Assembly: GCF_030160655.1 (NCBI RefSeq)
Contig: NZ_BSOT01000002.1
Span: forward strand, 124,001-188,000
DNA: 64,000 nt
Direction: 5' to 3'
From: Agaribacter marinus
Lineage (GTDB): Bacteria; Pseudomonadota; Gammaproteobacteria; Enterobacterales; Alteromonadaceae
Below are positions 54,110 through 62,405 of this stretch, piece by piece. Each line of letters opens with the position of its first letter. Position 1 is the stretch's first letter. The notes below the pieces were generated by a model. That model was not told the origin of the DNA and did no database searches. It was given only the letters and a program-made list of their open reading frames with translations. Both the position numbers and the translations under genes were made by a program.

Positions 54110-54532
54110 ATGAGCATGGTAGGACTGAAGACACGCGCCACAAATAGCAATGTAGAGGCTTTTATTGATGCTGTTGCGCACCCTGTGCGTAAAGCTGACG
54201 CATTTGTCTTGCTAGACCTTTACAAACAAATTACGGGACTTAAACCCGTTATGTGGGGGCCTAGTATTGTGGGGTTTGGCGAATATAGCTATATAACCAA
54301 AGTGGGCAAAGAAGAAACCTTTCTCAGGCATGGTTTTTCACCTAGAAAACAAAACCTTAGTTTGTATTTAAAAGCGGGAATGGAACTTGCGCCTGACTTA
54401 TTACCAGCGCTGGGCAAACATAAAACCAGTAAGGCATGCCTCTATATCAATAAACTTGCAGACATTCAGATCGATGTATTGACGGTTTTGATTGCCAAAG
54501 ACGTGGAAGCCATGGAAAAGAAGTATGGCTAA
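54110..54532 (+). CDS. DUF1801 domain protein
   Basis: The 140-residue protein has DUF1801 marks: VEAFIDAVAHPVRKADAFVLLDLYK, then MWGPSIVGFGEYSYI and FSPRKQNLSLYL. AGAG before ATG 54110 supports that start; the frame continues upstream in low-quality sequence. Function unknown; often found as a single mobile gene. Confidence 0.85.
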   Translation: MSMVGLKTRATNSNVEAFIDAVAHPVRKADAFVLLDLYKQITGLKPVMWGPSIVGFGEYSYITKVGKEETFLRHGFSPRKQNLSLYLKAGMELAPDLLPALGKHKTSKACLYINKLADIQIDVLTVLIAKDVEAMEKKYG

Positions 54533-54629
54533 AAACCACATTCGATACAAAGCATTTATCATGCAAACTTTCCATTTACTTAGCACTTGAATGCAGTGTT
54601 GGTCTTATCTATTCTCCCTTAACTCTAAC

Positions 54630-54887
54630 CTATTTTAGGGTACAAAAGCCCCAATAACTTCTTAGCTCATCTATGTCTCGGCTAGCTTCGTCGTTTGATA
54701 ATTCACATTCCATGAACAAGGCTTTCTTATTGTTCTCGCCATTTAAATCGTAATTACCTTTGGTAAATCTCCAGGCTTTTTTGGTGCTGCCATCAGTAAC
54801 GATTGATAAATGCTGCATTACAGCAGGGTTATGAGGAAAGTAGCGCCAAAACACGGACAAAGATTTTAATGCTTGTACACATAGCAA
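54630..54887 (-). CDS. Small hypothetical protein
   Basis: The 85-residue product is not recognised; it has no signal or membrane segment. It starts 5 bp after the stop of the next gene upstream on the same strand (54892), which suggests coupling, with a weak AGGC as ribosome binding site. C-terminal half is acidic (MECELSNDEASRDIDEL) and ends WGFC. It may be a genuine short gene or a spurious frame. Confidence 0.35.
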   Translation of the reverse strand: MLCVQALKSLSVFWRYFPHNPAVMQHLSIVTDGSTKKAWRFTKGNYDLNGENNKKALFMECELSNDEASRDIDELRSYWGFCTLK

Positions 54888-54891
54888 ATGC

Positions 54892-55737
54892 CTAATAGTC
54901 TTTTTGATATTTTAACAATAATTCGTCCGCAAGCACCGTTGCATGACTAATTTCATCTAAGGTCATGCGTTTTTGTAACGACGCTTTAAACCAATCTGCC
55001 CTCCGGTAGTTATCATCGTCGCTTGTGGTTTCTAGTAACAAATAGGTATATGCTAATGACTTTTCAAAGCTTTGCCCCTGCGTTGCGGGGTCGAACTGGC
55101 GATAACCCTGTATGAGTCTCAGTATCGATTTTTCACCACCTAAAAGCGCTGTTTTTTCCGTTATTTCATATTTTTCAACTGTAAAATTTGTTAGTTGCTC
55201 TACCAGCTCATCACGCGACAAACTCCCTAAACCCAATCCTTGAATCAAGTCCTTATTGTTCAGAAACCAAAGTATGTCAATTGCATCATCAGAGCCTTTC
55301 TTTGACGCTTCTAACAATAGGTCTACGTAAATTGTATTTCTGTCGACATTTACACAGTTTTCGTATCTTGAAGTAACACTCTCAATTGTTGTAGATAACT
55401 CGTTGTTTTGATTTGCACTATCAATCCAGTCTGCCAGTTCATTTTCATTCGCCGGTATATTTCTGCAAGAAAAAGCTAGTTTAGCGACTTTATATATTTC
55501 AATGGTACTAGATTGAGGATCCGTTGATTTTGCCGACTGTTCATTTGTATTCCCAGAACGTGTATGTGCCGTTTCAGGTAGGTACTGGCTTTCTTTTGCA
55601 TCTACTTGCTCTGTTGTTTGTAATAACTTGACGGGTGCTGGTTTGGCGTCATGCTCTTTGTGATTAACAGCATAAATCATGGCGAATAGAGCTATTGCGA
55701 CAATGAATAAACCCAAACGATAAGACTTATGCATCAA
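54892..55737 (-). CDS. Membrane-anchored hypothetical protein
   Basis: The 281-residue protein has an N-terminal signal anchor (about 6-24), a Ser/Thr/Gln-rich linker (about 35-78), and an all-helical C-terminal domain including FSCRNIPANENELADWID and ESVTSRYENCVNVD (two cysteines, possibly disulfide-bonded in the periplasm). SLAYTYLLLETTSDDDNYRRAD recalls Sel1/TPR helices. No family is recognised. It heads a possible two-gene unit with the small 85-residue frame. Confidence 0.6.
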   Translation of the reverse strand: MMHKSYRLGLFIVAIALFAMIYAVNHKEHDAKPAPVKLLQTTEQVDAKESQYLPETAHTRSGNTNEQSAKSTDPQSSTIEIYKVAKLAFSCRNIPANENELADWIDSANQNNELSTTIESVTSRYENCVNVDRNTIYVDLLLEASKKGSDDAIDILWFLNNKDLIQGLGLGSLSRDELVEQLTNFTVEKYEITEKTALLGGEKSILRLIQGYRQFDPATQGQSFEKSLAYTYLLLETTSDDDNYRRADWFKASLQKRMTLDEISHATVLADELLLKYQKDY

Positions 55738-55763
55738 CTGTTCCTACATATTTGTTTTTCACC

Positions 55764-56111
55764 TTAGTAACAGTTCAACTCTGACACATGCAACAACTCA
55801 CCCGCAGGCCCCCATAGATAAAAAACTTTTCCCCAAGGCTCTTGCTGCACTGTGGTTATTTTAGTTTTGTGTTTGGCGCGTGAACACAAATGAAACGCCT
55901 CTTCAATATCTGCAACACAGATTTGTAGCATAAAATTATTTGCAAATTCTTCATTGTAAAAGCGTTGAAGAAAAAACATGACATCACCGTTTTTAAACAG
56001 GGTTAAATCATCCGTGACATATTCTGCTTCAAAACCAATGTCAGAATAAAATGATTTAGATATTTCGTAATCTTTGCTTGGAACAAATGCCTTAATATCC
56101 GTTACGTTCAT
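55764..56111 (-). CDS. VOC-family protein
   Basis: The 115-residue protein has the VOC fold: KAFVPSKDYEISKSFYSDIGF at the start and WGPAGELLHVSELNCY at the end. It resembles glyoxalase/bleomycin-resistance proteins. Substrate unknown. It lies 123 bp after the PaiB gene on the same strand, with 26 bp to the next gene downstream. Confidence 0.83.
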   Translation of the reverse strand: MNVTDIKAFVPSKDYEISKSFYSDIGFEAEYVTDDLTLFKNGDVMFFLQRFYNEEFANNFMLQICVADIEEAFHLCSRAKHKTKITTVQQEPWGKVFYLWGPAGELLHVSELNCY

Positions 56112-56234
56112 GTGGCGACCTTATGTATTTTTGGAAAGGCAGAGATTTTCTTTATCCACTATATTGAATACATTCAATTGCTTCAAGGCGCGTTTGAACG
56201 CCAATATACCCGCCAGAAAGAAAAGTATTTCACT

Positions 56235-56873
56235 CTACAGGCACAAAGCCTCCTTCATATGTTTTGCAAGTGCTACGTCTTCCAAATTGCGTGAATTCTC
56301 TAAGGTAGACACAAGTGCTAACTGCTCATCCCTATTCCTGTTTTGACTTAACTTTTGCTGACCTTCGATAGATGAAATCGTGATTTTTAAACCTACAATT
56401 GCGCCCAGCAATTTTTGTTTATACGCGTCTGGAATAGTCGCTTTATCGTCATTCAAACCCGGTTCGTATTTCGCTATCGTTCGATTAATAACATCAAGTG
56501 TAGATGCCGCGCTTAGCAGCTCGACCTTTCCATACACATGAACCGCGGCATAATTCCAAGTCGGAACAGCAGGTTGAGACAAGTACCAAGTTGGCGAAAT
56601 ATAACCGTGCGGCCCATTAAAGATTATTAAGGCATCTTGCTTATCCAACATTTTTACATGTGAATTCGCTTTCGCGATGTGAGTATACAACGTCCCTTTA
56701 CTTCCTTGATATTTATCCAACAAAAACGGTAGATGTGTCGCTTGTAATAAATTTTCGCCCTCTATATTTGGACTATTTGTTGCGCATGACGTGAGCACGC
56801 CAAAACTGTGTTTATCTATAAAATCTAACTGCTGATTCAAATCGGCCATCTTAAATGGCTTTGATACATGCAT
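56235..56873 (-). CDS. PaiB-like FMN-binding regulator
   Basis: The 212-residue protein matches the PaiB (FMN-binding negative regulator) family: MHVSKPF at the start, FGVLTSCATN, ATHLPFLLDK, LYTHIAKANSHVK, FNGPHGYISPTWY and VPTWNYAAVHVYGKVE. Known PaiB proteins act with a GNAT partner (PaiA) in Bacillus. Here a GNAT gene directly precedes it, 1 bp apart, so the pair mirrors PaiA-PaiB. It likely binds flavin; DNA regulation is by family name only. Confidence 0.92.
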   Translation of the reverse strand: MHVSKPFKMADLNQQLDFIDKHSFGVLTSCATNSPNIEGENLLQATHLPFLLDKYQGSKGTLYTHIAKANSHVKMLDKQDALIIFNGPHGYISPTWYLSQPAVPTWNYAAVHVYGKVELLSAASTLDVINRTIAKYEPGLNDDKATIPDAYKQKLLGAIVGLKITISSIEGQQKLSQNRNRDEQLALVSTLENSRNLEDVALAKHMKEALCL

Positions 56874-56874
56874 A

Positions 56875-57531
56875 TCAATGCGCCTTCAGAACATTTTGGT
56901 TATGATACACATCGTCTTTACCTAAGGTTGGCCTTGTCAATTTAGACTTTAGGTTTTGTTTTACGTCATCCCATTCATCACTTATCACACTATAAACAGC
57001 CGAGCTTCTTAAGTCGCCATTTTCTAAGACGCGGCAATGGCGGTTAATGCCTTCAAATACTGCGCCCAATCCTAGTATTGCTTTTCGAGAACAAGTATTC
57101 TTTTCTGATGTTTGAAAGGCGACTCTATTTACGTTTAGTACATCAAAGGCGTAAGACAGTAGTAAGAATTTACATCGGCGGTTAACAAAACTTTTTTGTG
57201 CGCTTGGCGTTAAGAAAGTATAACCAATTTCAATCACTTTATGTTTGGCGCTGATGTTTAAATAACTGGAAGATCCTACTATTGCCTTGCTTACTTTGTC
57301 ATAAATAACAAAGGGATACTGGGATTTATTCATTCGTTTTTCAATACATTCTGACACCCACGCAGATGTTGAATCATGGGTATAGCAATACTGAGATGTT
57401 GTCCAACGCCAAATCTCACTGTATTTGCCAGCCTCATGTAAAGCATCAACATGCCTTTGTTCCATGGGCGAAAGCGCGACATAATCATCTTCTAATATGA
57501 TGTTTTGATCAAACATGGAGTTGTCGTTCAT
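56875..57531 (-). CDS. GNAT family acetyltransferase (RimJ/RimL-like)
   Basis: The 218-residue protein resembles RimJ/RimL-type acetyltransferases: LEDDYVALSPMEQRHVDAL at the start, EIGYTFLTPSAQKSFVNRRCKF and FDVLNVNRVAFQTSEKN. AGGAGA precedes the ATG. It is the first gene of an operon with PaiB and diverges from a MocR regulator, whose inverted-repeat operator lies between them. Substrate unknown; polyamines are a candidate by analogy with PaiA. Confidence 0.88.
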   Translation of the reverse strand: MNDNSMFDQNIILEDDYVALSPMEQRHVDALHEAGKYSEIWRWTTSQYCYTHDSTSAWVSECIEKRMNKSQYPFVIYDKVSKAIVGSSSYLNISAKHKVIEIGYTFLTPSAQKSFVNRRCKFLLLSYAFDVLNVNRVAFQTSEKNTCSRKAILGLGAVFEGINRHCRVLENGDLRSSAVYSVISDEWDDVKQNLKSKLTRPTLGKDDVYHNQNVLKAH

Positions 57532-57592
57532 GTTTATTTCTCCTAAGGCTAATAACTTGTATATTTATGCTTTGCTAGCATCGCTTATTTCT

Positions 57593-57633
57593 GGTCTAAT
57601 TAAATCAACCAATTTTAATTTTTTAATTAGACC
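57593..57633. promoter_or_regulatory. 12-bp inverted repeat, likely MocR operator
   Basis: GGTCTAATTAAA (57593-57604) is repeated in inverted orientation as TTTAATTAGACC (57622-57633) with a 17-bp spacer. It lies in the 128-bp region between the divergent MocR gene (start 57660) and the GNAT-PaiB genes (start 57531). The symmetry and position are as expected for a regulator binding site controlling both directions. Confidence 0.75.
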
Positions 57634-57659
57634 TAAAAATATATTTGAAATAATCGAAA

Positions 57660-59114
57660 ATGAAATTATTAGATTTCAGTAAGATAGATAGTAGTCAAGC
57701 GAAGTATTTGCAGTTGGCAAATTGTATTCGTCACGCCATCAAGACAGGACAATTGTTGCCAAATGACAAATTGCCTTCGGTTAAGTCCATCAGTACTGAC
57801 ACGCGATTGAATAGGCATACGGTAATGAAAGCCTTGGGCGAGCTTGTCGCTGAAGGTTGGTTAATTGGGCTGGAACGCGTAGGTTACCGCGTGGTAGAAA
57901 ATTTACCGATAGAACATTCTACAATCGCGGATTCAAAAAATATCCAAGCAGTAGCCATTGAGTACAAATTTGTAAGACAAGGCACTGCATTGCCCGAAAA
58001 GTCAGCTAGTGAATACGCTTACAATTTTTCAGGCGGCTTGCCAGATATCAGCCAGTTTCCATTTCATGAGTACAAACGCGCAATGTCAGACGTGTTAACA
58101 CGCCCTGATCTAAGCCAATATACATATGGAGATAGTGCTGGCAGCCCTGAGCTAGTGCATCAGCTAAAAGAGTATTTACGCCAAACACGTTCGATCTTAA
58201 ATCGGGACGTTGTAGTGACTAACGGCTCCCAAGAAGCGTTATACATTATCGCTCAATTATTTTTACAAGCAGGCGATCAAGTGGCTGTAGAGGCATTGGG
58301 ATATCCACCCGCAATTGCAGCATTTAAAAGCGCGGGTGCCGATCTTGTCGGTATTCGCTTAGACAAGAACGGTATGTGCCCACTGACCTTAGAGGCTCAG
58401 ATTCGATTTGGCAACATCAAGCTAATATACTTGACCCCGTTGCACCAGTATCCAACCACGGTAACGCTACCGATTAAACATCGACAAGCAATATATCAAC
58501 TTGCTACAAAGTATAAAATTCCGATTGTCGAAGACGACTACGATCACGAATTTCACTATCGCTGCCAACCCCTTGCGCCATTGGCTGCAGACGACCCAGC
58601 ACAACTCGTAATTTACCTATCTAGCTTTTCAAAAATTATGTTTCCAGGCGCTCGTATTGGCGTAATGGCAGTAAATAAACGATTAGCAACAGCCATTGCA
58701 GAATATCGCTTAATGATTAGTCATAAAAGCAATGTGCTTATGCAGGCGTCGCTCGCCAAGTGGATGTCCTCTGGCGGTTTTGAGCGTCATCTGCGCCGCA
58801 CAACAAGGCAAAATCTACAAAAACGTGACCATGCAGTTGAGCTTTTACGAGAACTAAATTGCTTTGAATTTGTAGTGCCTGACGGTGGCATGGCATTGTG
58901 GCTTAAATTGAAACGAAAAAGCGGTAATATTACATCAGCAAAAGCGCTAGCTGAAAAAGCATTACTTCACAATATATGTATTCAGCACCAACAGCAGTTT
59001 ATTGTGAATCCTATGGATTCATCTGATGAACATATACGCATTGGTTTTGCGGGTATGAGTATCGAGAAGTTTGCGACAGGAATACATAAACTTATAGCGC
59101 TGCTCAAAAGATAA
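57660..59114 (+). CDS. MocR/PdxR-type GntR-aminotransferase regulator
   Basis: The 484-residue protein has an N-terminal GntR winged helix (YLQLANCIRHAIKTGQLLP, DTRLNRHTVMKALGELVAEGW) and a C-terminal aminotransferase-like PLP domain with the Schiff-base region IYLSSFSKIMFPGARIG. These regulators bind PLP or PLP-amino acid adducts and control genes of amine or vitamin metabolism. It diverges from GNAT-PaiB. The operator with a 12-bp inverted repeat lies upstream of its start. Target role in polyamine or amine acetylation is inference. Confidence 0.93.
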   Translation: MKLLDFSKIDSSQAKYLQLANCIRHAIKTGQLLPNDKLPSVKSISTDTRLNRHTVMKALGELVAEGWLIGLERVGYRVVENLPIEHSTIADSKNIQAVAIEYKFVRQGTALPEKSASEYAYNFSGGLPDISQFPFHEYKRAMSDVLTRPDLSQYTYGDSAGSPELVHQLKEYLRQTRSILNRDVVVTNGSQEALYIIAQLFLQAGDQVAVEALGYPPAIAAFKSAGADLVGIRLDKNGMCPLTLEAQIRFGNIKLIYLTPLHQYPTTVTLPIKHRQAIYQLATKYKIPIVEDDYDHEFHYRCQPLAPLAADDPAQLVIYLSSFSKIMFPGARIGVMAVNKRLATAIAEYRLMISHKSNVLMQASLAKWMSSGGFERHLRRTTRQNLQKRDHAVELLRELNCFEFVVPDGGMALWLKLKRKSGNITSAKALAEKALLHNICIQHQQQFIVNPMDSSDEHIRIGFAGMSIEKFATGIHKLIALLKR

Positions 59115-59172
59115 TTTCAACTTGAACGCCCATATCATTCATCACCTTAACTATCACTAAATATCACTTTAT

Positions 59173-59196
59173 CTTAAGTAATTGTTATTACTTAAG
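59173..59196 (+). terminator. Perfect 10-bp inverted repeat after the MocR gene
   Basis: CTTAAGTAAT (59173-59182) and ATTACTTAAG (59187-59196) pair perfectly around TGTT. It follows the MocR gene by 58 bp and precedes the deacylase gene by 75 bp. The stem is AT-rich with no clear U tract, so it could be a weak terminator or a protein-binding site. Confidence 0.45.
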
Positions 59197-59271
59197 GTTC
59201 ATTGTATTGTTATATCATTACAACATAAATTTTCAGTCATACTTGACGCACACTAATAAGGTAAACGTAAA

Positions 59272-60336
59272 ATGAAAATTTGGTTAGCAGTATTCGGCTT
59301 TCTACTTTCCACTTTGTGTATTGCTGATGAAAATACCACTATCAACATCGGAGGGTATTCTATTGCTCCCAATAGCCACTTGGATATAAATATTGAAGTA
59401 CCAAAAGGTGAGAAAGACCCTGCGACCATTATTCCCATTTCCGTTATTCACGGTAGCCAAAAAGGGCCTATAATTGCAACAGTTGCAGGGGTACATGGCT
59501 ACGAATATACATCAATATTGGCAATGGAAGAGTGGATTAAAACGCTAGATCCTGCATCGATGAGCGGCACCGTCATCGCAGTGAGAGTTGCTCATGTATC
59601 TGCGTTCGAAGACCGGTCTATTTATGTCAACCCATATGACCGGAAGAACCTGAATCGGAGTTTTCCTGGAAGAGCAGACGGCACACAAACCGAAAGGGTT
59701 GCTTGGGCTATTTCACAAAACATAGTCGCAAACGCAGACTTTTTAATTGATTTGCATAGCGGCGACGGTGCTGAGTGGTTATCACCCTTCATTGGTGTAT
59801 ATGGTGGACCTTTAGCAAGTAATTACGAATTAGCGTTGTCAGTAGCGAAAGGGTTCAATTTTCCGAACGTCGTTACATATAAAATGAAATCAAAAGAACA
59901 AGTAGATCGCCGCCGTTCACTTAATCGACAAGGTGTAGCCAGTCAAATCCCAACCATTTTAGTTGAAATTGGTGAGAACGGCTCTAAAGTGCAAGAACAC
60001 GTAAATGCCATGAAATTTGGGCTTTCAAATGCTTTATCATTGGTAGGTATAAGCAGTAAAAAGGTAGAAACACCAAATACAACAATTACGTACTTTGATA
60101 GCACACAATCTGTACCAGTAAAACATGCCGGTTTATGGTTTCCTAAACAGGTTGGCGGCAGGGTTGTCAAAGAAGGAGAAACCTTAGGTGTATTAAAAGA
60201 CTACTTTGGCAATACACTTGAAATTGTTAAAGCGCCATCGGATGGTTTTGGCTTATATGGACTGATGGGCCCAGCAATAAAAGAAGGCGAAAGTGTCTTG
60301 ACAATAGCCAAACCTGTGGCGCCAATATCACAATAA
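59272..60336 (+). CDS. Secreted succinylglutamate desuccinylase/aspartoacylase-family protein
   Basis: The 354-residue protein has a signal peptide (about 1-18, ending CIAD) and an M14-like zinc deacylase domain. The zinc residues sit in GVHGYEY (His, Glu) and DLHSGDG (His), and a catalytic-type Glu in ILVEIGENG. The C-terminal part has the beta-barrel extension (GVLKDYFGNTLEIVKAPSDG). Most family members are cytoplasmic, so the export signal is notable. Substrate is unknown; N-acyl amino acids are plausible. Confidence 0.87.
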   Translation: MKIWLAVFGFLLSTLCIADENTTINIGGYSIAPNSHLDINIEVPKGEKDPATIIPISVIHGSQKGPIIATVAGVHGYEYTSILAMEEWIKTLDPASMSGTVIAVRVAHVSAFEDRSIYVNPYDRKNLNRSFPGRADGTQTERVAWAISQNIVANADFLIDLHSGDGAEWLSPFIGVYGGPLASNYELALSVAKGFNFPNVVTYKMKSKEQVDRRRSLNRQGVASQIPTILVEIGENGSKVQEHVNAMKFGLSNALSLVGISSKKVETPNTTITYFDSTQSVPVKHAGLWFPKQVGGRVVKEGETLGVLKDYFGNTLEIVKAPSDGFGLYGLMGPAIKEGESVLTIAKPVAPISQ

Positions 60337-60573
60337 CTTCACATGGAAAGATAGGACCTTATCCGAAGAAGTTAGGAAATCTCTCATCCATTGCTACTAT
60401 CGGGCGATGTAAGAAGCGGCGAATCATTGGCTTAGCGCATACGGAGAATATGAACACCACATATATAACAGTAGGCTTTTCAAACATTGGACGGCGTTGA
60501 ACGACTGGCTTTTGTAGTCTACTCTGAATAGGCAAAAAACCATTTGTCTTGCTAAAGCGGAAGGAATACAAAA

Positions 60574-61164
60574 GTGGCAAAAACGCAAAATAGCAGTAGC
60601 TATACTGAAATAGAGTATGAGGAATTTATCGATCCTACATTCAAGGCTTTATTAGTTCAGCGAGTATCAAGTGACCTTGGATACGATAACCCATATGAAC
60701 TGTTTAATTCTCTTCTTCACAAACAACGTTCAAAACGTTTGTATTCTCACGGTAAAGCTAAATCAAAATCTGCGCTAGCGCTTCACTTAGAAGCAGTGAG
60801 AGACATTAGTCATTCGAGTAAGCTTTGGCGGAATATGCAAAGCCAAGCTAAAAAACACAATTTAGATGTAAAAAAAGGTCGTGACGAAGACACACATCAT
60901 ATTGTGGCAGCAAAAGACGCGCGCGCACAAACATCACGCAAAGTCATGTTTTCGGCCGGTATCGGCATTAACGATTTTCGCAATGGAGTCAATTTAGCGA
61001 AAGAGAAACATCGTCCAATGCATACAAGTGAATATTACATGGAAGTTGATAGGCGTCTGTTGTTAGCCAACTATGTATCGCAAGACGACGGAACAGATAT
61101 AGAAGAATCGATTGGAGATGAGTTGCTTGATATGGCGGATGAGATTGCAAATGGCATTTTTTAG
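60574..61164 (+). CDS. AHH-type HNH nuclease toxin (orphan)
   Basis: The 196-residue protein carries an AHH (HNH/Endo VII superfamily) nuclease domain in its C-terminal half: DTHHIVAAKDARAQ (H108, H109), then IGINDFRNGVNL (N133, N137) and HRPMHTSEYY (H146, H150). The N-terminal half is helical, with no secretion, PAAR, Rhs or signal domain. It starts with GTG, AAGGAA 7 nt upstream. It is followed by an Imm11-like gene with 12 bp between them, the classic toxin-immunity arrangement. How it would be delivered is unknown. Confidence 0.85.
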   Translation: MAKTQNSSSYTEIEYEEFIDPTFKALLVQRVSSDLGYDNPYELFNSLLHKQRSKRLYSHGKAKSKSALALHLEAVRDISHSSKLWRNMQSQAKKHNLDVKKGRDEDTHHIVAAKDARAQTSRKVMFSAGIGINDFRNGVNLAKEKHRPMHTSEYYMEVDRRLLLANYVSQDDGTDIEESIGDELLDMADEIANGIF

Positions 61165-61176
61165 TTGGATTGTTCG

Positions 61177-61749
61177 ATGAGAGTTTTTGAACTTAGAGGC
61201 GGTGGTAATGGCTACATGACATTTGTAGCTAAAAATGAAATTGACCTTTATCAAGATCGGTTTGCTGATATGAAAAATTACAGCGAAACTATGTCGAAAG
61301 AACCTCCTAACTTAATTTTAGGGAGTGCAACGCACAATCAAAAAAAATATAAAGGCAAACCTTTAAAAATCGCTGATATAGGATACTTGGTCGCTGGAAA
61401 CGTTATTGTGAACGAAAGAGTACGCGAAACCATTGGGGATTACTTGAAACAGTTTGGCGACTTGATTCCGATTAATGTTGAGGGGAATACTTGGTATAGC
61501 TATGTTGTGACAAATGTGCTGGATGGTATAACGGATATACAAAAAAGTGTTTTGACGCGTTCGGGCAGACTAAAAATACCGGCATTCGACATTCAAAAAT
61601 TACCTCGACACCCTCAAATATTTAAAACAAAAGAGACAGGGCTACTACAAATCTTTTTCACGGAAACCGAAACTGAGGGATTACGTAGTTTGATCAACAT
61701 ACATGGTATTGATGCGGGTGATATGAAATTGGTATGGGAGTCTAAGTAG
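61177..61749 (+). CDS. Imm11/DUF1629-like immunity protein
   Basis: The 190-residue protein resembles the Imm11 (DUF1629, PF07791) immunity family: PLKIADIGYLVAGNVIVNERV, DLIPINVEGNTWYSYVVTNVLDG, KSVLTRSGR and GLLQIFFTETETEGLRSLI. It directly follows the AHH nuclease gene and should neutralise it. The ATG at 61177 is preferred; a TTG 12 bp upstream is the other option. It converges with the Lrp gene. Cognate pairing is inferred from position. Confidence 0.82.
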   Translation: MRVFELRGGGNGYMTFVAKNEIDLYQDRFADMKNYSETMSKEPPNLILGSATHNQKKYKGKPLKIADIGYLVAGNVIVNERVRETIGDYLKQFGDLIPINVEGNTWYSYVVTNVLDGITDIQKSVLTRSGRLKIPAFDIQKLPRHPQIFKTKETGLLQIFFTETETEGLRSLINIHGIDAGDMKLVWESK

Positions 61750-61775
61750 TATTATTTAGGCTTGTTTCATATGAA

Positions 61776-62270
61776 CTATACATCCAAGGCCGTTCTGCAG
61801 ATAACATCCCGTAATACGAAACTAGAATGCACGCCTACCACACCTTCTAATTTCGTTAATTTGTTCAAGAGAAACGTTTCATAGTGCTGCATGTCTCTCA
61901 CAATAACTTTCAATAAAAAATCGGCCGTCTGCCCAGTTACCACCATACATTCGAGTACCTCAGGCATGTTTTTAACCGCATTTTCGAAGGTAATAAAGCG
62001 GTCGTGGGTGTGACGATCCATTGAAATCCCCACCATGGCGATTAAATTTAAACCAAGCATTTGCGGTTTTAAAATAGTAACAGTTTTATCAATGATGCCG
62101 GACTCTTCTAGTCTTTTTACCCGGCGAGCACAGGGTGTGGGGGACAAGTTAACTAACTCTGCGAGCTCTAAGTTAGTAATACGCCCATTGTTTTGCATAT
62201 GCCGCAAAATGGCTTTGTCAGTGTCATCTAACTTCATGTGTGTTTTATAGAATATGACTTTAATAGTCAT
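61776..62270 (-). CDS. Lrp/AsnC family transcriptional regulator
   Basis: The 164-residue regulator has a winged helix-turn-helix (LDDTDKAILRHMQNNGRITNLELAELVNLSPTPCARRVKRLE) in the first third and a RAM/ACT-like domain (about 75-155) with VVTGQTADFLLKVIV. AGGG precedes the ATG at 62270; the ATG at 62237 (MKLDDTDK) fits family length better but lacks a ribosome site. It diverges from leuA with a 22-bp inverted repeat between them, so it probably controls leucine synthesis or itself. The effector may be leucine (inference). Confidence 0.92.
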   Translation of the reverse strand: MTIKVIFYKTHMKLDDTDKAILRHMQNNGRITNLELAELVNLSPTPCARRVKRLEESGIIDKTVTILKPQMLGLNLIAMVGISMDRHTHDRFITFENAVKNMPEVLECMVVTGQTADFLLKVIVRDMQHYETFLLNKLTKLEGVVGVHSSFVLRDVICRTALDV

Positions 62271-62302
62271 TATAGCCCTAAAAATTACATATATTAGAGA
62301 TA

Positions 62303-62324
62303 TAATTCATGATTTGTTGAATTA
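62303..62324. promoter_or_regulatory. Inverted repeat between Lrp gene and leuA
   Basis: TAATTCA (62303-62309) and TGAATTA (62318-62324) form a 7-bp inverted repeat with an 8-bp spacer in the 135-bp divergent region. AT-rich dyads of this size match Lrp-family sites. The match to a consensus is not strong. Confidence 0.5.
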
Positions 62325-62405
62325 AGCACAAATATAACTGATTAACACTCATTGACTTTATTAATAATAGCGCCAATAACTTCGTTAAGGTTCAAGTAAA
62401 GAGTG

